Positions 34,506-44,013 are shown, counted from the stretch's first letter. The stretch: DNA of 64,000 nt from Ferruginibacter sp. (GCA_030831945.1 JAURKC010000022.1:62001-126000), one strand, 5' to 3'. Notes: generated by a model from the sequence alone, not told the origin. Numbers and translations: made by a program.

Positions 34506-35504
34506 TTAAGGATGCGTTATTGAATATTTGTCTTTAAAAAACTCAATCGTTTCAATTAAACCCTGTTCAAAATTTTTAGTGGGGGAATAGCCCAATAAAT
34601 TTTTGGCCAGAGAAATATCTGCCAATGAATTCCTAATATCTCCTACTCTAGATTCCCTGTAACTAGCTTCGAAATTACTTTGTAAATATTTTTTACAAAA
34701 ATTAAAAAGATAGTTGACAGAAAAACTTTCTCCCATTGCTACATTGTACACTTTATTCAACGCTTCATTTTTTTCAGACAACATACCCAGTATATTTATT
34801 TGAACAGCATTTTCTACAGGTGTAAAATCTCTAGTTTGCTCGCCATCTCCATTAATAAATACAGGAGTTTCTTTCAAAATACCTTTTATAAATAATGGAA
34901 TCACTGCTGCATAATCTCCGTCAGGATCCTGTTGAGGCCCAAAAATATTGAAATAACGAAAGCCTAGCAAATTTAAACCATACACTTGAGCAAATACATT
35001 AGCATATAATTCATTCGTTTTTTTTGTAGCGGCATACGGCGAAAGACAATTACCCAGCCGGCCCTCTATTTTAGGAAGCTTCGGCTCATCACCATATACG
35101 GAGGAAGAAGATGCATATACAAATTGGCTTACGTTATTATCAGCAGCTGCTTTCAACATATTTACAAAGCCGCCAACATTTACTTCGTTAAAGTATACTG
35201 GCTCCTTGATCGAACGAGGCACAGAGCCTACTGCAGCCTGATGACTAATATAATTGATATCTCTACAAGCATTTAAACAGGTATCCTGATTTCTAATATC
35301 TCCTTCCATAAATTCAAAAGAAGAATAAGAACGAAGTAAATCAAGGTTACTTTGAAAACCGTTCACTAAATTATCCAATACCCTTACTTTTTTTGCTCCA
35401 TTGCTTAGTAGATAGGCGGCTATATGACTTCCGATAAAACCAGCTCCACCTGTTACCAAAAAACTTTCCTGACTGATGTCTTTTGAATGAAAAGAAGAAG
35501 TCAT
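34506..35504 (-). CDS. UDP-N-acetylglucosamine 4-epimerase, WbpP type
   Basis: An extended short-chain dehydrogenase of 332 residues. It has the nucleotide loop VTGGAGFIGSHIA, the catalytic SSSSVYGDE with Tyr-x-x-x-Lys in YAATK, and the segment FGPQQDPDGDYAAVIP that marks the WbpP/TviC group acting on N-acetylhexosamines (UDP-GlcNAc to UDP-GalNAc). Group membership is inferred from these motifs. It lies 44 bp after the WbpO-type dehydrogenase gene, a natural partner: together they could make UDP-GalNAcA. The order of the two steps in this organism is not known. Confidence 0.85.
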   Translation of the reverse strand: MTSSFHSKDISQESFLVTGGAGFIGSHIAAYLLSNGAKKVRVLDNLVNGFQSNLDLLRSYSSFEFMEGDIRNQDTCLNACRDINYISHQAAVGSVPRSIKEPVYFNEVNVGGFVNMLKAAADNNVSQFVYASSSSVYGDEPKLPKIEGRLGNCLSPYAATKKTNELYANVFAQVYGLNLLGFRYFNIFGPQQDPDGDYAAVIPLFIKGILKETPVFINGDGEQTRDFTPVENAVQINILGMLSEKNEALNKVYNVAMGESFSVNYLFNFCKKYLQSNFEASYRESRVGDIRNSLADISLAKNLLGYSPTKNFEQGLIETIEFFKDKYSITHP

Positions 35505-35548
35505 GATTAATGCAAATTTGATTTATAAAAATTCAATTATTTAAATCA

Positions 35549-36838
35549 CTAAAGACTCCAATAATGTCTGTTGTGAATTTTGTCTCTGAAAATACCTTTT
35601 ATATCTGCAATCATTGCTGAGGGTTTAGAGATGCTTGTAAAATAATCATCATCCAGATTTTTGTAGGCTTGGTGAGGAACCGCTATAAGTACCGCGTCAT
35701 AGTCATCTGCTAATTTATCCGTTAGCTCAAAACCATACAATGCAGAAAGCTCCTCACTTTTCGCATAGGGGTCTGTAATATCCACATTGACTAAAAATGA
35801 TTTCAGTTCCTTTATCACATCAGCTACCTTGCTATTTCTTATATCACTTACATTTTCTTTAAAAGTAGCCCCCATCACCAATACCTTAGTTAGCTTAATA
35901 TTACCATTGTGAATAATGATATGTTGTAAGATTTTTTTTGCAATATAACTTGCCATGCCATCATTAATAAATCTTCCAGCCAAAACCACCTGGCTGTCGT
36001 GTCCTAATTCCCTTGATTTGTAAGTAAGATAATAGGGATCTACACCAATGCAATGTCCACCTACTAAACCAGGCTGAAATTTTAGAAAATTCCATTTTGT
36101 ACCCGCAGCCTCCAATACTTCGTAGGTATTGATACCCATTCTGTCAAAAATTATCGACAGTTCATTCATCAGCGCTATGTTTAAATCACGCTGCGTATTT
36201 TCAATTACTTTAGCAGCCTCGGCTACCTTTATACTAGAAGCTTTATGGATTCCTGCGGAAACTACTAGCTCATAAACCAATTCAATTTGGTCTAAACTTT
36301 CTTTGTCGCAGCCACTAACAATTTTAATGATCTTATCAAGGGTATGTTCCTTATCACCTGGATTAATTCTTTCGGGAGAATAACCACTTTTAAAATCAAT
36401 AATATTTTTTAAACCTGAAATTTTTTCAATGATGGGAATACAATCTTCTTCTGTACATCCCGGATATACGGTACTTTCAAATACCACATAATCTCCCTTC
36501 TTGATAACTTTTCCAATCGATTCACAAGCTTTTTGAATAGGTACTAGATAGGGAATATTATGATCATCTACTGGGGTAGGTACCGCTATAATAAAGAAAT
36601 TGGCCTTTTTTAAAGTTGCTAGATCTGCTGAAAATTCGATATCACTATTCTCAAAAGCTTCTTTTTCTAATTCTTGACTTGGATCAATGTTGTTTTTCAA
36701 CATGTCCACTCTTTTTGGATTACTATCAAAACCAATTACTTTGATTTTTTTTGCAAATGCTAATGCAATCGGAAGTCCTACATAGCCTAATCCAATCACT
36801 GCGAGTTGCTTATTTTTATTGAGTAATTCTTGATACAT
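35549..36838 (-). CDS. UDP-N-acetylhexosamine 6-dehydrogenase, WbpO/TviB type
   Basis: A 429-residue UDP-sugar dehydrogenase that oxidises C6 of a UDP-HexNAc to the acid, most likely UDP-GalNAc to UDP-GalNAcA. It has the NAD loop AVIGLGYVGLPIALAF and the catalytic cysteine in GLVGGHCIGVDPYYL, the form found in WbpO/TviB rather than Ugd (which has GGSCFPKD). The start is uncertain: open frame from a TTG at 36883, with ATGs at 36859 and 36838. The last one gives the usual N-terminus MYQELLNKNKQLAVIG and is used here. A gap of 156 bp separates it from the UDP-xylose synthase gene. Confidence 0.88.
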   Translation of the reverse strand: MYQELLNKNKQLAVIGLGYVGLPIALAFAKKIKVIGFDSNPKRVDMLKNNIDPSQELEKEAFENSDIEFSADLATLKKANFFIIAVPTPVDDHNIPYLVPIQKACESIGKVIKKGDYVVFESTVYPGCTEEDCIPIIEKISGLKNIIDFKSGYSPERINPGDKEHTLDKIIKIVSGCDKESLDQIELVYELVVSAGIHKASSIKVAEAAKVIENTQRDLNIALMNELSIIFDRMGINTYEVLEAAGTKWNFLKFQPGLVGGHCIGVDPYYLTYKSRELGHDSQVVLAGRFINDGMASYIAKKILQHIIIHNGNIKLTKVLVMGATFKENVSDIRNSKVADVIKELKSFLVNVDITDPYAKSEELSALYGFELTDKLADDYDAVLIAVPHQAYKNLDDDYFTSISKPSAMIADIKGIFRDKIHNRHYWSL

Positions 36839-36994
36839 ATACTTTACATCCTTTACCATTGAATAAAAATCTCTTATTGCCAAATAACAAAAGGGACCTT
36901 TGTATTTTTTTGTAAAAATATTATTTTATTATTCAATATGTAAAATAATCTAATCTTTTACAGTTGCACCAGCCACTAATTTTTTTTGCAAGGG

Positions 36995-37981
36995 CTATTT
37001 TACCGTCTTGGAGAATTCTTTGGGGAATTTATACAGTTCTTCTTTTGGCAAGGACTTAAAATAGTCGTAAGTGATTTTTAGCCCCTCTTTTCTGCCAATA
37101 GTTGGCTGCCAACCCAATACTTCCTTAGCCTTTGAAATATCAGGTTGACGTTGCTTAGGATCATCAGTTGGCAAAGGTTTGTAAACAATTTGTTTATCGG
37201 TTCCAGAGAGTTGGATAATTTCTTCTGCAAAATCTTTCAAAGAAATTTCATCGGGGTTGCCTATGTTTAACGGTTGGGCATAGTCGCTAAGTAATAAGCG
37301 GTAGATCCCTTCCACCAAATCCGACACATAACAGAAACTCCTCGTTTGACTACCATCTCCAAACACTGTTAACTCCTCTCCTCGCAAAGCTTGTCCAATG
37401 AAAGCGGGTAAAGCACGTCCATCATTTAATCGCATTCTTGGTCCGTAGGTATTAAATATTCTTACAATTCTGGTTTCTAGGTGATGAAAAGTATGATAAG
37501 CCATCGTGATAGCTTCCTGAAATCTTTTGGCTTCATCATAAACTCCCCTTGGGCCAACAGGATTTACATTTCCCCAATAAGATTCATTTTGAGGATGCAC
37601 CAACGGATCGCCATATACTTCGCTGGTACTAGCCACTAATATTCTTGCTTTTTTTGATAGCGCCAGTCCCAAACAATTATGCGTTCCTAAAGAACCCACC
37701 TTTAATGTTTGAATAGGGATTTTTAAATAATCTATCGGACTAGCTGGCGATGCAAAATGTAAAATATAATCTAGCTCTCCAGATACATGTATGTATTTGG
37801 AGACATCGTGCTCATAAAATTCAAACTCTTTTAATTTAAAAAGATGCTCTATGTTTTTCAAATCTCCCGTAATCAAATTATCCATTCCTAATACTGAATA
37901 ACCCTCCTTAATAAATTTATCACAAAGGTGAGAACCCAAAAAACCAGCAGCTCCAGTTATCAATACACGTTTTGATGACAT
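36995..37981 (-). CDS. UDP-glucuronate decarboxylase (UDP-xylose synthase)
   Basis: Converts UDP-glucuronate to UDP-xylose. The 328-residue short-chain dehydrogenase has the loop [16 protein letters not shown], catalytic [11 protein letters not shown] and [10 protein letters not shown] (Tyr-x-x-x-Lys), and the [15 protein letters not shown] segment typical of UXS enzymes. It follows the UDP-glucose dehydrogenase gene by 30 bp, which supplies its substrate. UDP-xylose is used in some bacterial surface glycans; no xylosyltransferase is visible here. The function is inferred from motifs and from this pairing. Confidence 0.93.
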   Translation of the reverse strand: MSSKRVLITGAAGFLGSHLCDKFIKEGYSVLGMDNLITGDLKNIEHLFKLKEFEFYEHDVSKYIHVSGELDYILHFASPASPIDYLKIPIQTLKVGSLGTHNCLGLALSKKARILVASTSEVYGDPLVHPQNESYWGNVNPVGPRGVYDEAKRFQEAITMAYHTFHHLETRIVRIFNTYGPRMRLNDGRALPAFIGQALRGEELTVFGDGSQTRSFCYVSDLVEGIYRLLLSDYAQPLNIGNPDEISLKDFAEEIIQLSGTDKQIVYKPLPTDDPKQRQPDISKAKEVLGWQPTIGRKEGLKITYDYFKSLPKEELYKFPKEFSKTVK

Positions 37982-38011
37982 ATAATTTGTAAATTAAAAA
38001 TGCTGAATTTA

Positions 38012-39340
38012 TTATTTATTCGCAATCACTTTCCTGCCGATACTTACATAATGATAGCCCAAATCTCCCATCTTATTTAAATCAAAGAGATTGCGTCCAT
38101 CGAAAATCGCTTTATTTTTAAGCAAAGAGCTTATTCTATCAAAATTAGGCGTTCTAAATTCACTCCATTCCGTTGCTATGACCAGCGCATCTGCATCTTG
38201 TAATGCTTCATATTGATTTTCAACAAAAGAAATTGTTTCCCCAACCAACTGTTTTACATTTTGCATCGCTTCTGGATCAAAAGCAGCAACAGTAGCACCT
38301 GCAGCCAACAAGGCCTCTATTAAATATAGGGCGGGAGCTTCGCGAATATCATCCGTATTGGGCTTAAAAGCTAATCCCCACAACGCTATTTTCTTACCCC
38401 TCAACTCATTATTAAAATAGGCCTTAATGCTTGGAATCAAATGTAACTTTTGCTTTTCATTTACATCCATCACTGCCGCTAATATTTTAAAATCATATCC
38501 AACTTCAGTAGATGATTTTGCAAGGGCCTGCACATCTTTTGGAAAGCAACTTCCACCATAACCAATACCTGGAAATAAAAAACGTTTTCCAATTCGATCA
38601 TCACTTCCAATGCCCCTTCGCACCATATCCACATCGGCTCCAAGCAATTCACAGAGTTGGGCTATCTCATTCATGAAAGTAATTTTCATTGCTAAAAAAG
38701 AATTCGCCGCATATTTAGTCAGCTCAGCACTTTTTTCATCCATAAAAATAATCGGATTTCCTTGGCGAACAAAAGGAGCGTATAATTCACTCAATATAAT
38801 TTTAGCTTTTTCAGAGGAAGTACCAATCACCACCCTGTCCGGTTTCATAAAGTCTTCCACAGCTACCCCTTCTCTCAAAAATTCAGGATTACTAACGATA
38901 TCAACGGTTCCTTCAATACCTCCATTGTCCATCAAAGCTTTCCTAACTTTTTCTGCTGTTCCAACTGGCACCGTACTCTTATCAATGATAACCTTATAAT
39001 CTCCTTTTTTAATTAATGTGCCCAATTCTTTTGCCACTCCCAAAATATATTTTAAATCAGCACTACCATCTTCTCCTGGAGGAGTAGGAAGTGCAAGAAA
39101 AATAACTTGAGCATCCTTAATACCTTCTGACAAAGAGGTAGTGAAACTCAATCGCTTATCCTTTTGGTTCTTTAAAAATATTTTTTCTAGTCCTGGCTCA
39201 TAAATAGTGATATGACCAGAAGATAATTTTTCAACTTTTGATTGATCAATATCTACACAGATAACATCGTTACCCGTTTCTGCAAAACATGTTCCTGTGA
39301 CCAATCCTACATACCCAGTGCCTATTACTGCTATTTTCAT
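38012..39340 (-). CDS. ugd: UDP-glucose 6-dehydrogenase
   Basis: Oxidises UDP-glucose to UDP-glucuronate with two NAD. The 442-residue protein has the NAD loop AVIGTGYVGLVTG at the N-terminus and the catalytic cysteine in GYGGSCFPKDVQAL. An open frame extends 37 codons upstream to 39451, overlapping the aminotransferase gene, but the ATG at 39340 gives the conserved MKIAVIGTGYVG start and leaves a 5 bp gap after that gene. It is followed by the UDP-xylose synthase, whose substrate it makes. Confidence 0.95.
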   Translation of the reverse strand: MKIAVIGTGYVGLVTGTCFAETGNDVICVDIDQSKVEKLSSGHITIYEPGLEKIFLKNQKDKRLSFTTSLSEGIKDAQVIFLALPTPPGEDGSADLKYILGVAKELGTLIKKGDYKVIIDKSTVPVGTAEKVRKALMDNGGIEGTVDIVSNPEFLREGVAVEDFMKPDRVVIGTSSEKAKIILSELYAPFVRQGNPIIFMDEKSAELTKYAANSFLAMKITFMNEIAQLCELLGADVDMVRRGIGSDDRIGKRFLFPGIGYGGSCFPKDVQALAKSSTEVGYDFKILAAVMDVNEKQKLHLIPSIKAYFNNELRGKKIALWGLAFKPNTDDIREAPALYLIEALLAAGATVAAFDPEAMQNVKQLVGETISFVENQYEALQDADALVIATEWSEFRTPNFDRISSLLKNKAIFDGRNLFDLNKMGDLGYHYVSIGRKVIANK

Positions 39341-39345
39341 TTTAT

Positions 39346-40494
39346 TTATTTTGAATGGAGGTAATCTAATACATTTGAAATAATAAAATCCTGTTGTTCG
39401 GTATCTAATTCTGTATGAATGGGAAGAGAAATTACTCTTTCTGATAACCAATCCGTAACCGGTAAATTGAATGTGTTGCCACCAAAAGAATCAAACATTT
39501 TTTGTCGATGACAAGCCACAGGATAATAGATCATAGATGGAATCCCTTTGTCAGTAAGGTGTTGATGAAGGCCATCCCTACTAACGCCTTCCTTAGTACG
39601 ATCATTTAAAACGAGCGTATATTGATGATATACGTGGCTACTATAAGCAGCTGATTTTGGCAAATCAAGCATAGCTAATTCTTTAAAAGCATTGTTATAA
39701 TAATCAGCTGCTTTTTTACGGGCTTCATTGTATTGATCCAAGTAGGTTAATTTAATAGAGAGAATAGCCGCCTGAATGGCATCTAATCTTGAATTAACTC
39801 CTACCATATCGTGATAATATCTTTTACTCTGACCATGAGCTGCAATCATTTTTATTTTTTCTGCCAATTGATCATCATTGGTAGTGATAGCCCCACCGTC
39901 TCCATAAGCTCCCAAGTTTTTGGAAGGATAAAAAGAGGTACAACCGATATGACCAATGGCACCTGTTTTAATAGTGGTTCCATTACTGAAGGTATACTTA
40001 CAACCAATAGCTTGTGCATTATCTTCTACAACAAATAAGTTATGCTTTGCTGCAATAGCCATTATTTTCTCCATCTCAGCGGCATGACCATATAAGTGAA
40101 CAGGAACAATGGCTTTAGTTTTAGGGGTGATCACTTTTTCAATTGAACTTGCCTCCATACAAAAAGTGACAGGATTCACTTCAACAAATACTGGCTTCAA
40201 CTTCAATAATGCAGCAGCTTCTACGGTAGCAATGTAAGTAAAGGAAGGTGTAATCACTTCGTCACCTGGCTGAAGATCTAATGCCATAAAGGCAATCTGA
40301 AGGGCATCAGTCCCATTGGCACAGGGAATTACATGCTTAACTCCATTATAAGTTGCCAGATTAGTCGCAAAATCATTTACCACCTTACCTCCTATAAACT
40401 GGGAACTTTCTAGCACCGCCAAAACAGCTGCTTCAATTTGAGGTTGTATTTTCTGGAACTGAGTTTTGGTATCTACCATTTGCAGCGGCCTCAT
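39346..40494 (-). CDS. DegT/DnrJ/EryC1/StrS-family sugar aminotransferase
   Basis: A 382-residue PLP enzyme that adds an amino group to a keto-sugar nucleotide. The PLP lysine is in SFYPSKNLGAYGDGGAI; other family landmarks are PCANGTDALQIA and VVEDNAQAIG (Asp that contacts the PLP ring). The keto-sugar it uses cannot be told: no 4,6-dehydratase or 3-oxidase for it is in the window. It is the first gene of the nucleotide-sugar operon, with its own promoter 20 bp upstream, and is 5 bp before ugd. Confidence 0.92.
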   Translation of the reverse strand: MRPLQMVDTKTQFQKIQPQIEAAVLAVLESSQFIGGKVVNDFATNLATYNGVKHVIPCANGTDALQIAFMALDLQPGDEVITPSFTYIATVEAAALLKLKPVFVEVNPVTFCMEASSIEKVITPKTKAIVPVHLYGHAAEMEKIMAIAAKHNLFVVEDNAQAIGCKYTFSNGTTIKTGAIGHIGCTSFYPSKNLGAYGDGGAITTNDDQLAEKIKMIAAHGQSKRYYHDMVGVNSRLDAIQAAILSIKLTYLDQYNEARKKAADYYNNAFKELAMLDLPKSAAYSSHVYHQYTLVLNDRTKEGVSRDGLHQHLTDKGIPSMIYYPVACHRQKMFDSFGGNTFNLPVTDWLSERVISLPIHTELDTEQQDFIISNVLDYLHSK

Positions 40495-40514
40495 AGATTC
40501 ATTTTTAGGGATTG

Positions 40515-40544
40515 CAAAGATAGTAATTCGCGAATTAGCATCAA
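40515..40544 (-). promoter_or_regulatory. Promoter of the nucleotide-sugar operon
   Basis: On the minus strand TTG (40544-40542) and TATCTTTG (40522-40515) are separated by 19 bp, an exact Bacteroidota -33/-7 layout. It ends 20 bp before the aminotransferase ATG. Confidence 0.55.
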
Positions 40545-40595
40545 GTTGGAGGGCTTGGGTTTCAATTAGGTTACAATATATTAAAAAATTGCTAT

Positions 40596-40603
40596 TAGAT
40601 TTG
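40596..40603 (+). promoter_or_regulatory. -7 promoter element of the Kdo transferase gene
   Basis: TAGATTTG matches TAnnTTTG. A transcript from it would begin near 40608-40610, which excludes an upstream TTG at 40600 and supports the TTG at 40618 as the start. Confidence 0.4.
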
Positions 40604-40617
40604 TTAAAAAATCACCA

Positions 40618-41880
40618 TTGGCTAAATTATTTTACGAGCTTTTCTTAGCGCTTTATGCCATGGCATTTAGGGTAGCCGCATTATTTAATACTAAAGCCAG
40701 GCTTGGTTTACAAGGTAGAAAAAATATATTTTCTACCATCCGAGCCAACCAACTCCCCTCAACTCAGCAGGTTGTATGGATGCATTGTTCTAGCGTAGGA
40801 GAATTCGAACAGGGAAGACCCTTAGTAGAGTCACTTAAAAAATCCTATCCTTCAATTTTCATTGTAATTACTTTTTTTTCGGCATCAGGATATGAGGCGA
40901 TGAAAAATTATAAAGGTGCAGATCAAATCTATTATTTACCGTTTGATGGTGCTGCTAATGCAAAAAAAATGGTAGATGCTATCAACCCATCATTGGTTTT
41001 ATGGATAAAATATGAATTCTGGGATCACTATTTACATGAATTCAATCAAAGAAAAATTCCTGTTTTACTAATATCAGGCATCTTTAGAAATGCTCAACCT
41101 TTTTTTAAATGGTACGGAAGTCTTTGGAGAGAAATGTTATCATCGATTACTTATTTTTTTGTTCAGAATGAAAATTCTCTACAATTGCTTTCTTCCTTAG
41201 CAATCAATGAAAAAGTACTGATTACTGGAGATACTAGGTTTGATCGGGTAATTGAAATTGCTGAAAAATTTGAACCGATTTCAATCATTGAAAAATATTG
41301 TGAAAATAATAGGGTAATCGTTGCTGGTAGTACATGGGAGGAAGATGAGACAGAATTTATCCATTACGTGAAAGCCAATCCACAAATAAAATTTATTATT
41401 GCTCCGCATGAAACTGACATTGGAAATATTCAACAAATGAAAAAAAGATTTTCCAATGCGTTGCTTTATACAGATTTAATCAACGCGCCAGTTGACAAAA
41501 ATATTTCTACTAACTTACTCATTATAGATAATGTAGGAATGCTTTCTAGGCTTTACCACTATGCAGACATAACCTATGTGGGAGGTGGCTTTGGGGCCGA
41601 CGGCGTTCACAATGTTATAGAAGCTGCTGTATTTGGTAAGCCCGTAATTTTTGGTCCAGAATATAAAAAATACGCTGAAGCCATCGGACTAGTGGAGAGT
41701 GGTGGAGGAATTTCTATAGAAAATGCGCTAGAACTAGAATCCGTTTTAAAATTATTATGGGAACGAGAAGATGAGGCAAAAGCGAAAGGCATCGCATCCA
41801 AACAATTTGTTTATGCAAATGCAGGAGCTAGTAAAAAAATAATTCAATTTATTCAGGAAAATCGTCTTCTAACCAATTGA
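40618..41880 (+). CDS. waaA: 3-deoxy-D-manno-octulosonic acid (Kdo) transferase
   Basis: Attaches Kdo to lipid A at the inner membrane, the first step of LPS core building. The 420-residue GT30 enzyme has an N-terminal membrane-associated helix, the family segment HCSSVGEFEQGRP (with the catalytic Glu expected here), and the donor-binding GGGFGADGVHNVIEAAVFGKPV. The start is TTG at 40618: an ATG 14 codons later would cut into the conserved N-terminal helix (YELFLALYAMAFRVAALFN). The last 28 bp overlap the end of the hypothetical gene on the other strand. The symbol kdtA is equivalent. Confidence 0.93.
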   Translation: MAKLFYELFLALYAMAFRVAALFNTKARLGLQGRKNIFSTIRANQLPSTQQVVWMHCSSVGEFEQGRPLVESLKKSYPSIFIVITFFSASGYEAMKNYKGADQIYYLPFDGAANAKKMVDAINPSLVLWIKYEFWDHYLHEFNQRKIPVLLISGIFRNAQPFFKWYGSLWREMLSSITYFFVQNENSLQLLSSLAINEKVLITGDTRFDRVIEIAEKFEPISIIEKYCENNRVIVAGSTWEEDETEFIHYVKANPQIKFIIAPHETDIGNIQQMKKRFSNALLYTDLINAPVDKNISTNLLIIDNVGMLSRLYHYADITYVGGGFGADGVHNVIEAAVFGKPVIFGPEYKKYAEAIGLVESGGGISIENALELESVLKLLWEREDEAKAKGIASKQFVYANAGASKKIIQFIQENRLLTN

Positions 41881-42602
41881 TCAAAATATTGAACAGTTAA
41901 ACTATCTTCTTTCCAACCCAACTTTGTCTTTAACTCCCTTCGAATCCAATAGTCTGCTTCTGGCCAAATAGAAAAACTATTAATTGTTTTGATACTTCTT
42001 TCAAAAACAGATTCATCTCCATTAAATAAATCATTGATAAATAAAAAGCGGTCATTAATCCCAATGGCTTTTTTCAGATCCTTAATTGGACCGGCTGATA
42101 AGCTATCGCTTACTTCAACTTTAGTTTCCTTCAATTGGTCATTAATTGAAAGTGCTTGGTTCACTTCAACTTGCTTTTCAGGAACTTTTTGACTTACAAC
42201 TGGCTGAATAGTTTGAATTGGCTTTACAGGAATTTCGACTTCCTCCGATTCCACTACCAATTTTGGCTTGCTTTGACCACTAATCTGTTGCATCAAAGAA
42301 GCATTTCGCTTAATTTCATCCAGTTCAGCTGCTAATTCCTCCTCGTCAATTTGTAAAATTCCAATTATCTTTTTCTCCACCTCAGGTATTGCATAGGTTG
42401 CCGAAGCTAATGGCTTCTGAATAACAGGAGGCACCGATTGTATTGATTCTAGGTCGGTTTCAGCAAATTCTTCAACCTTTTTATCCCTCAAATAAGCTAA
42501 TTCTTGCTGAAGCATTTGTACTGTACTCAAAAGTAGCTCCGCAGAATTGCCCTCATTAAATTGCTGTTGCAATTTCCGCAAAAGTGTTTCCACTCTTTCC
42601 AT
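41853..42602 (-). CDS. Conserved hypothetical protein with a coiled-coil N-terminus
   Basis: A 249-residue protein whose function I do not recognise. Residues 1-45 look helical and coiled-coil-like (VETLLRKLQQQFNEG, MLQQELAYLRDK). The middle (about 50-165) is low-complexity and rich in Glu, Val, Pro, Lys and Gln, probably disordered. The last 75 residues form a compact helical domain (DLKKAIGINDRFLFINDLF, then FSIWPEADYWIRRELKTKLG) that I recall from other Bacteroidota proteins of unknown role. No membrane segment or signal peptide is seen. The end overlaps waaA by 28 bp, and its start is divergent from tdk by 119 bp. Confidence 0.75.
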   Translation of the reverse strand: MERVETLLRKLQQQFNEGNSAELLLSTVQMLQQELAYLRDKKVEEFAETDLESIQSVPPVIQKPLASATYAIPEVEKKIIGILQIDEEELAAELDEIKRNASLMQQISGQSKPKLVVESEEVEIPVKPIQTIQPVVSQKVPEKQVEVNQALSINDQLKETKVEVSDSLSAGPIKDLKKAIGINDRFLFINDLFNGDESVFERSIKTINSFSIWPEADYWIRRELKTKLGWKEDSLTVQYFDQLVRRRFS

Positions 42603-42633
42603 AAATAAAACAATTGATTTATATTACAAATAA

Positions 42634-42641
42634 CAAAATTA
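42634..42641 (-). promoter_or_regulatory. -7 promoter element of the hypothetical gene
   Basis: Reads TAATTTTG on the minus strand, about 32 bp before the ATG of the gene ending at 41853. A plus-strand near-match (TTTG at 42643-42646 and TAATCTTTG at 42666) faces tdk, so the region may hold divergent promoters. Confidence 0.35.
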
Positions 42642-42721
42642 GTTTTGACCATTGAGTCAAAACCATAATCTTTGCAATTCTAGCACTAAAGTTACAAACA
42701 GTATTTTAAAAAAATCTATAA

Positions 42722-43285
42722 ATGTTTATTGAACCAAATATAACGGGTGGCCGACGCGGATGGATTGAAGTGATTTGTGGAAGTATGTTTAGCGGAAAAA
42801 CTGAAGAGTTAATCCGCAGATTAAAAAGAGTTAAAATTGCCAATCTTAAAGCAGAGATATTTAAGCCTGCCATCGACAAACGATATGATGAAATAAAAAT
42901 CGTTAGTCACGACACCAATTTTATACAAAGTACACCTGTAGCAAGTGCCAAAGATATTCTTGCGCTTGCCCAAGATGCTGATGTGGTAGGCATTGACGAA
43001 GCTCAATTTTTTGATGAAGAAATTGTTTCAGTTTGCGAGCAACTTGCCTTAAAAGGAATAAGGGTAATTGTTGCAGGCCTTGACATGGATTATTCTGGAA
43101 AGCCCTTTGCTCAAATACCTAACTTGCTTGCCATCGCCGACTATATTACTAAGTTGCATGCAATTTGTGTTGTTTGCGGAAATATTGCTAATATTAGTTA
43201 TAGAAAAAATAGTGAGAGTGGTCAAATTTTAATCGGCGAAAAAGAAGTCTACGAACCTAGATGCAGAAACTGTATTAATCAATAA
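42722..43285 (+). CDS. tdk: Thymidine kinase
   Basis: Phosphorylates thymidine to dTMP in nucleoside salvage. The 187-residue type II enzyme has the P-loop [11 protein letters not shown] (about residues 20-30), the [11 protein letters not shown] acidic segment with the catalytic Glu, and a zinc-binding region with CVVCGN and EPRCRNC. It has 20 or so residues before the P-loop, which is common in Bacteroidota. It stands alone on the plus strand between the hypothetical gene and ccmB, so its position relative to thyA (49.3 kb) is by chance as far as can be seen. Confidence 0.95.
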   Translation: MFIEPNITGGRRGWIEVICGSMFSGKTEELIRRLKRVKIANLKAEIFKPAIDKRYDEIKIVSHDTNFIQSTPVASAKDILALAQDADVVGIDEAQFFDEEIVSVCEQLALKGIRVIVAGLDMDYSGKPFAQIPNLLAIADYITKLHAICVVCGNIANISYRKNSESGQILIGEKEVYEPRCRNCINQ

Positions 43286-43356
43286 GTATATAAAATACGC
43301 TATCCAAAAAATAAAAGGGCGCTTAGCTTTACAAATTACCATTGAAATATTTTGTT

Positions 43357-44013
43357 ATGACTAAATCAATTCTTGCCCTACTGAAAAAAGACCTACTGCT
43401 GGAGTTGAGACAACAACACAGTTTGTATGGCATTCTCTTATACGTAGCTTCTACCATTTTTGTACTATATCTTTCTATCAATAATCCCGAAGGAGAGGTA
43501 TGGAATGGTTTATTTTGGATCATACAATTATTCGTTTGTGTAAATGCTGTAGCTAAAAGTTTTTTACAAGAAAGCAAAGGAAGAATGCTTTACTTCTACA
43601 CTATCTCAGGAGCAAAGGAATTCATTATAGCCAAACTCATCTACAATATTATCCTAATGCTCATCATGAGTCTACTCAGTTTAGGCTTGTTTTTTATTCT
43701 ACTAAAAAATCCATTGGGCAACACCTTACAATTTATTGGTATCGTTTGTTTAGGAGGTATTAGCATTAGTTTGGTCTTTACCTTACTAGCAGCCATCGCC
43801 GCTAAGGCGCAGCAAAATGCTGCTTTAATGGCCATTATGGGATTCCCATTGATCATTCCTCAATTGCTGCTGCTTATCCGACTTTCAAAAGTTGCTTTTG
43901 GGGAAATTTTCAGAGAAGGTGCACTCATGCAACTTTCTTTACTGATTGTTGGACTAGACCTGATGGTGATTGCCCTTTCAATCATCTTGTTTCCATTTTT
44001 ATGGAAAGATTAA
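43357..44013 (+). CDS. ccmB: Haem exporter membrane protein CcmB
   Basis: A membrane subunit of the CcmABCD system for cytochrome c maturation. The 218-residue protein has six predicted membrane segments and the family N-terminus LLKKDLLLELRQQHSLYGILLY. The open frame begins with a TTG at 43342, but the ATG at 43357 (MTKSILALLKKDL) is the better start. ccmC follows 98 bp downstream behind its own promoter. CcmB needs the ATPase CcmA, which is not in the window. Confidence 0.9.
   Translation: MTKSILALLKKDLLLELRQQHSLYGILLYVASTIFVLYLSINNPEGEVWNGLFWIIQLFVCVNAVAKSFLQESKGRMLYFYTISGAKEFIIAKLIYNIILMLIMSLLSLGLFFILLKNPLGNTLQFIGIVCLGGISISLVFTLLAAIAAKAQQNAALMAIMGFPLIIPQLLLLIRLSKVAFGEIFREGALMQLSLLIVGLDLMVIALSIILFPFLWKD

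Noticed and set aside
39341..39451. Extended N-terminus of ugd to 39451.
   Set aside because: It overlaps the aminotransferase gene and adds 37 residues with no family match before the conserved MKIAVIGTGYVG.
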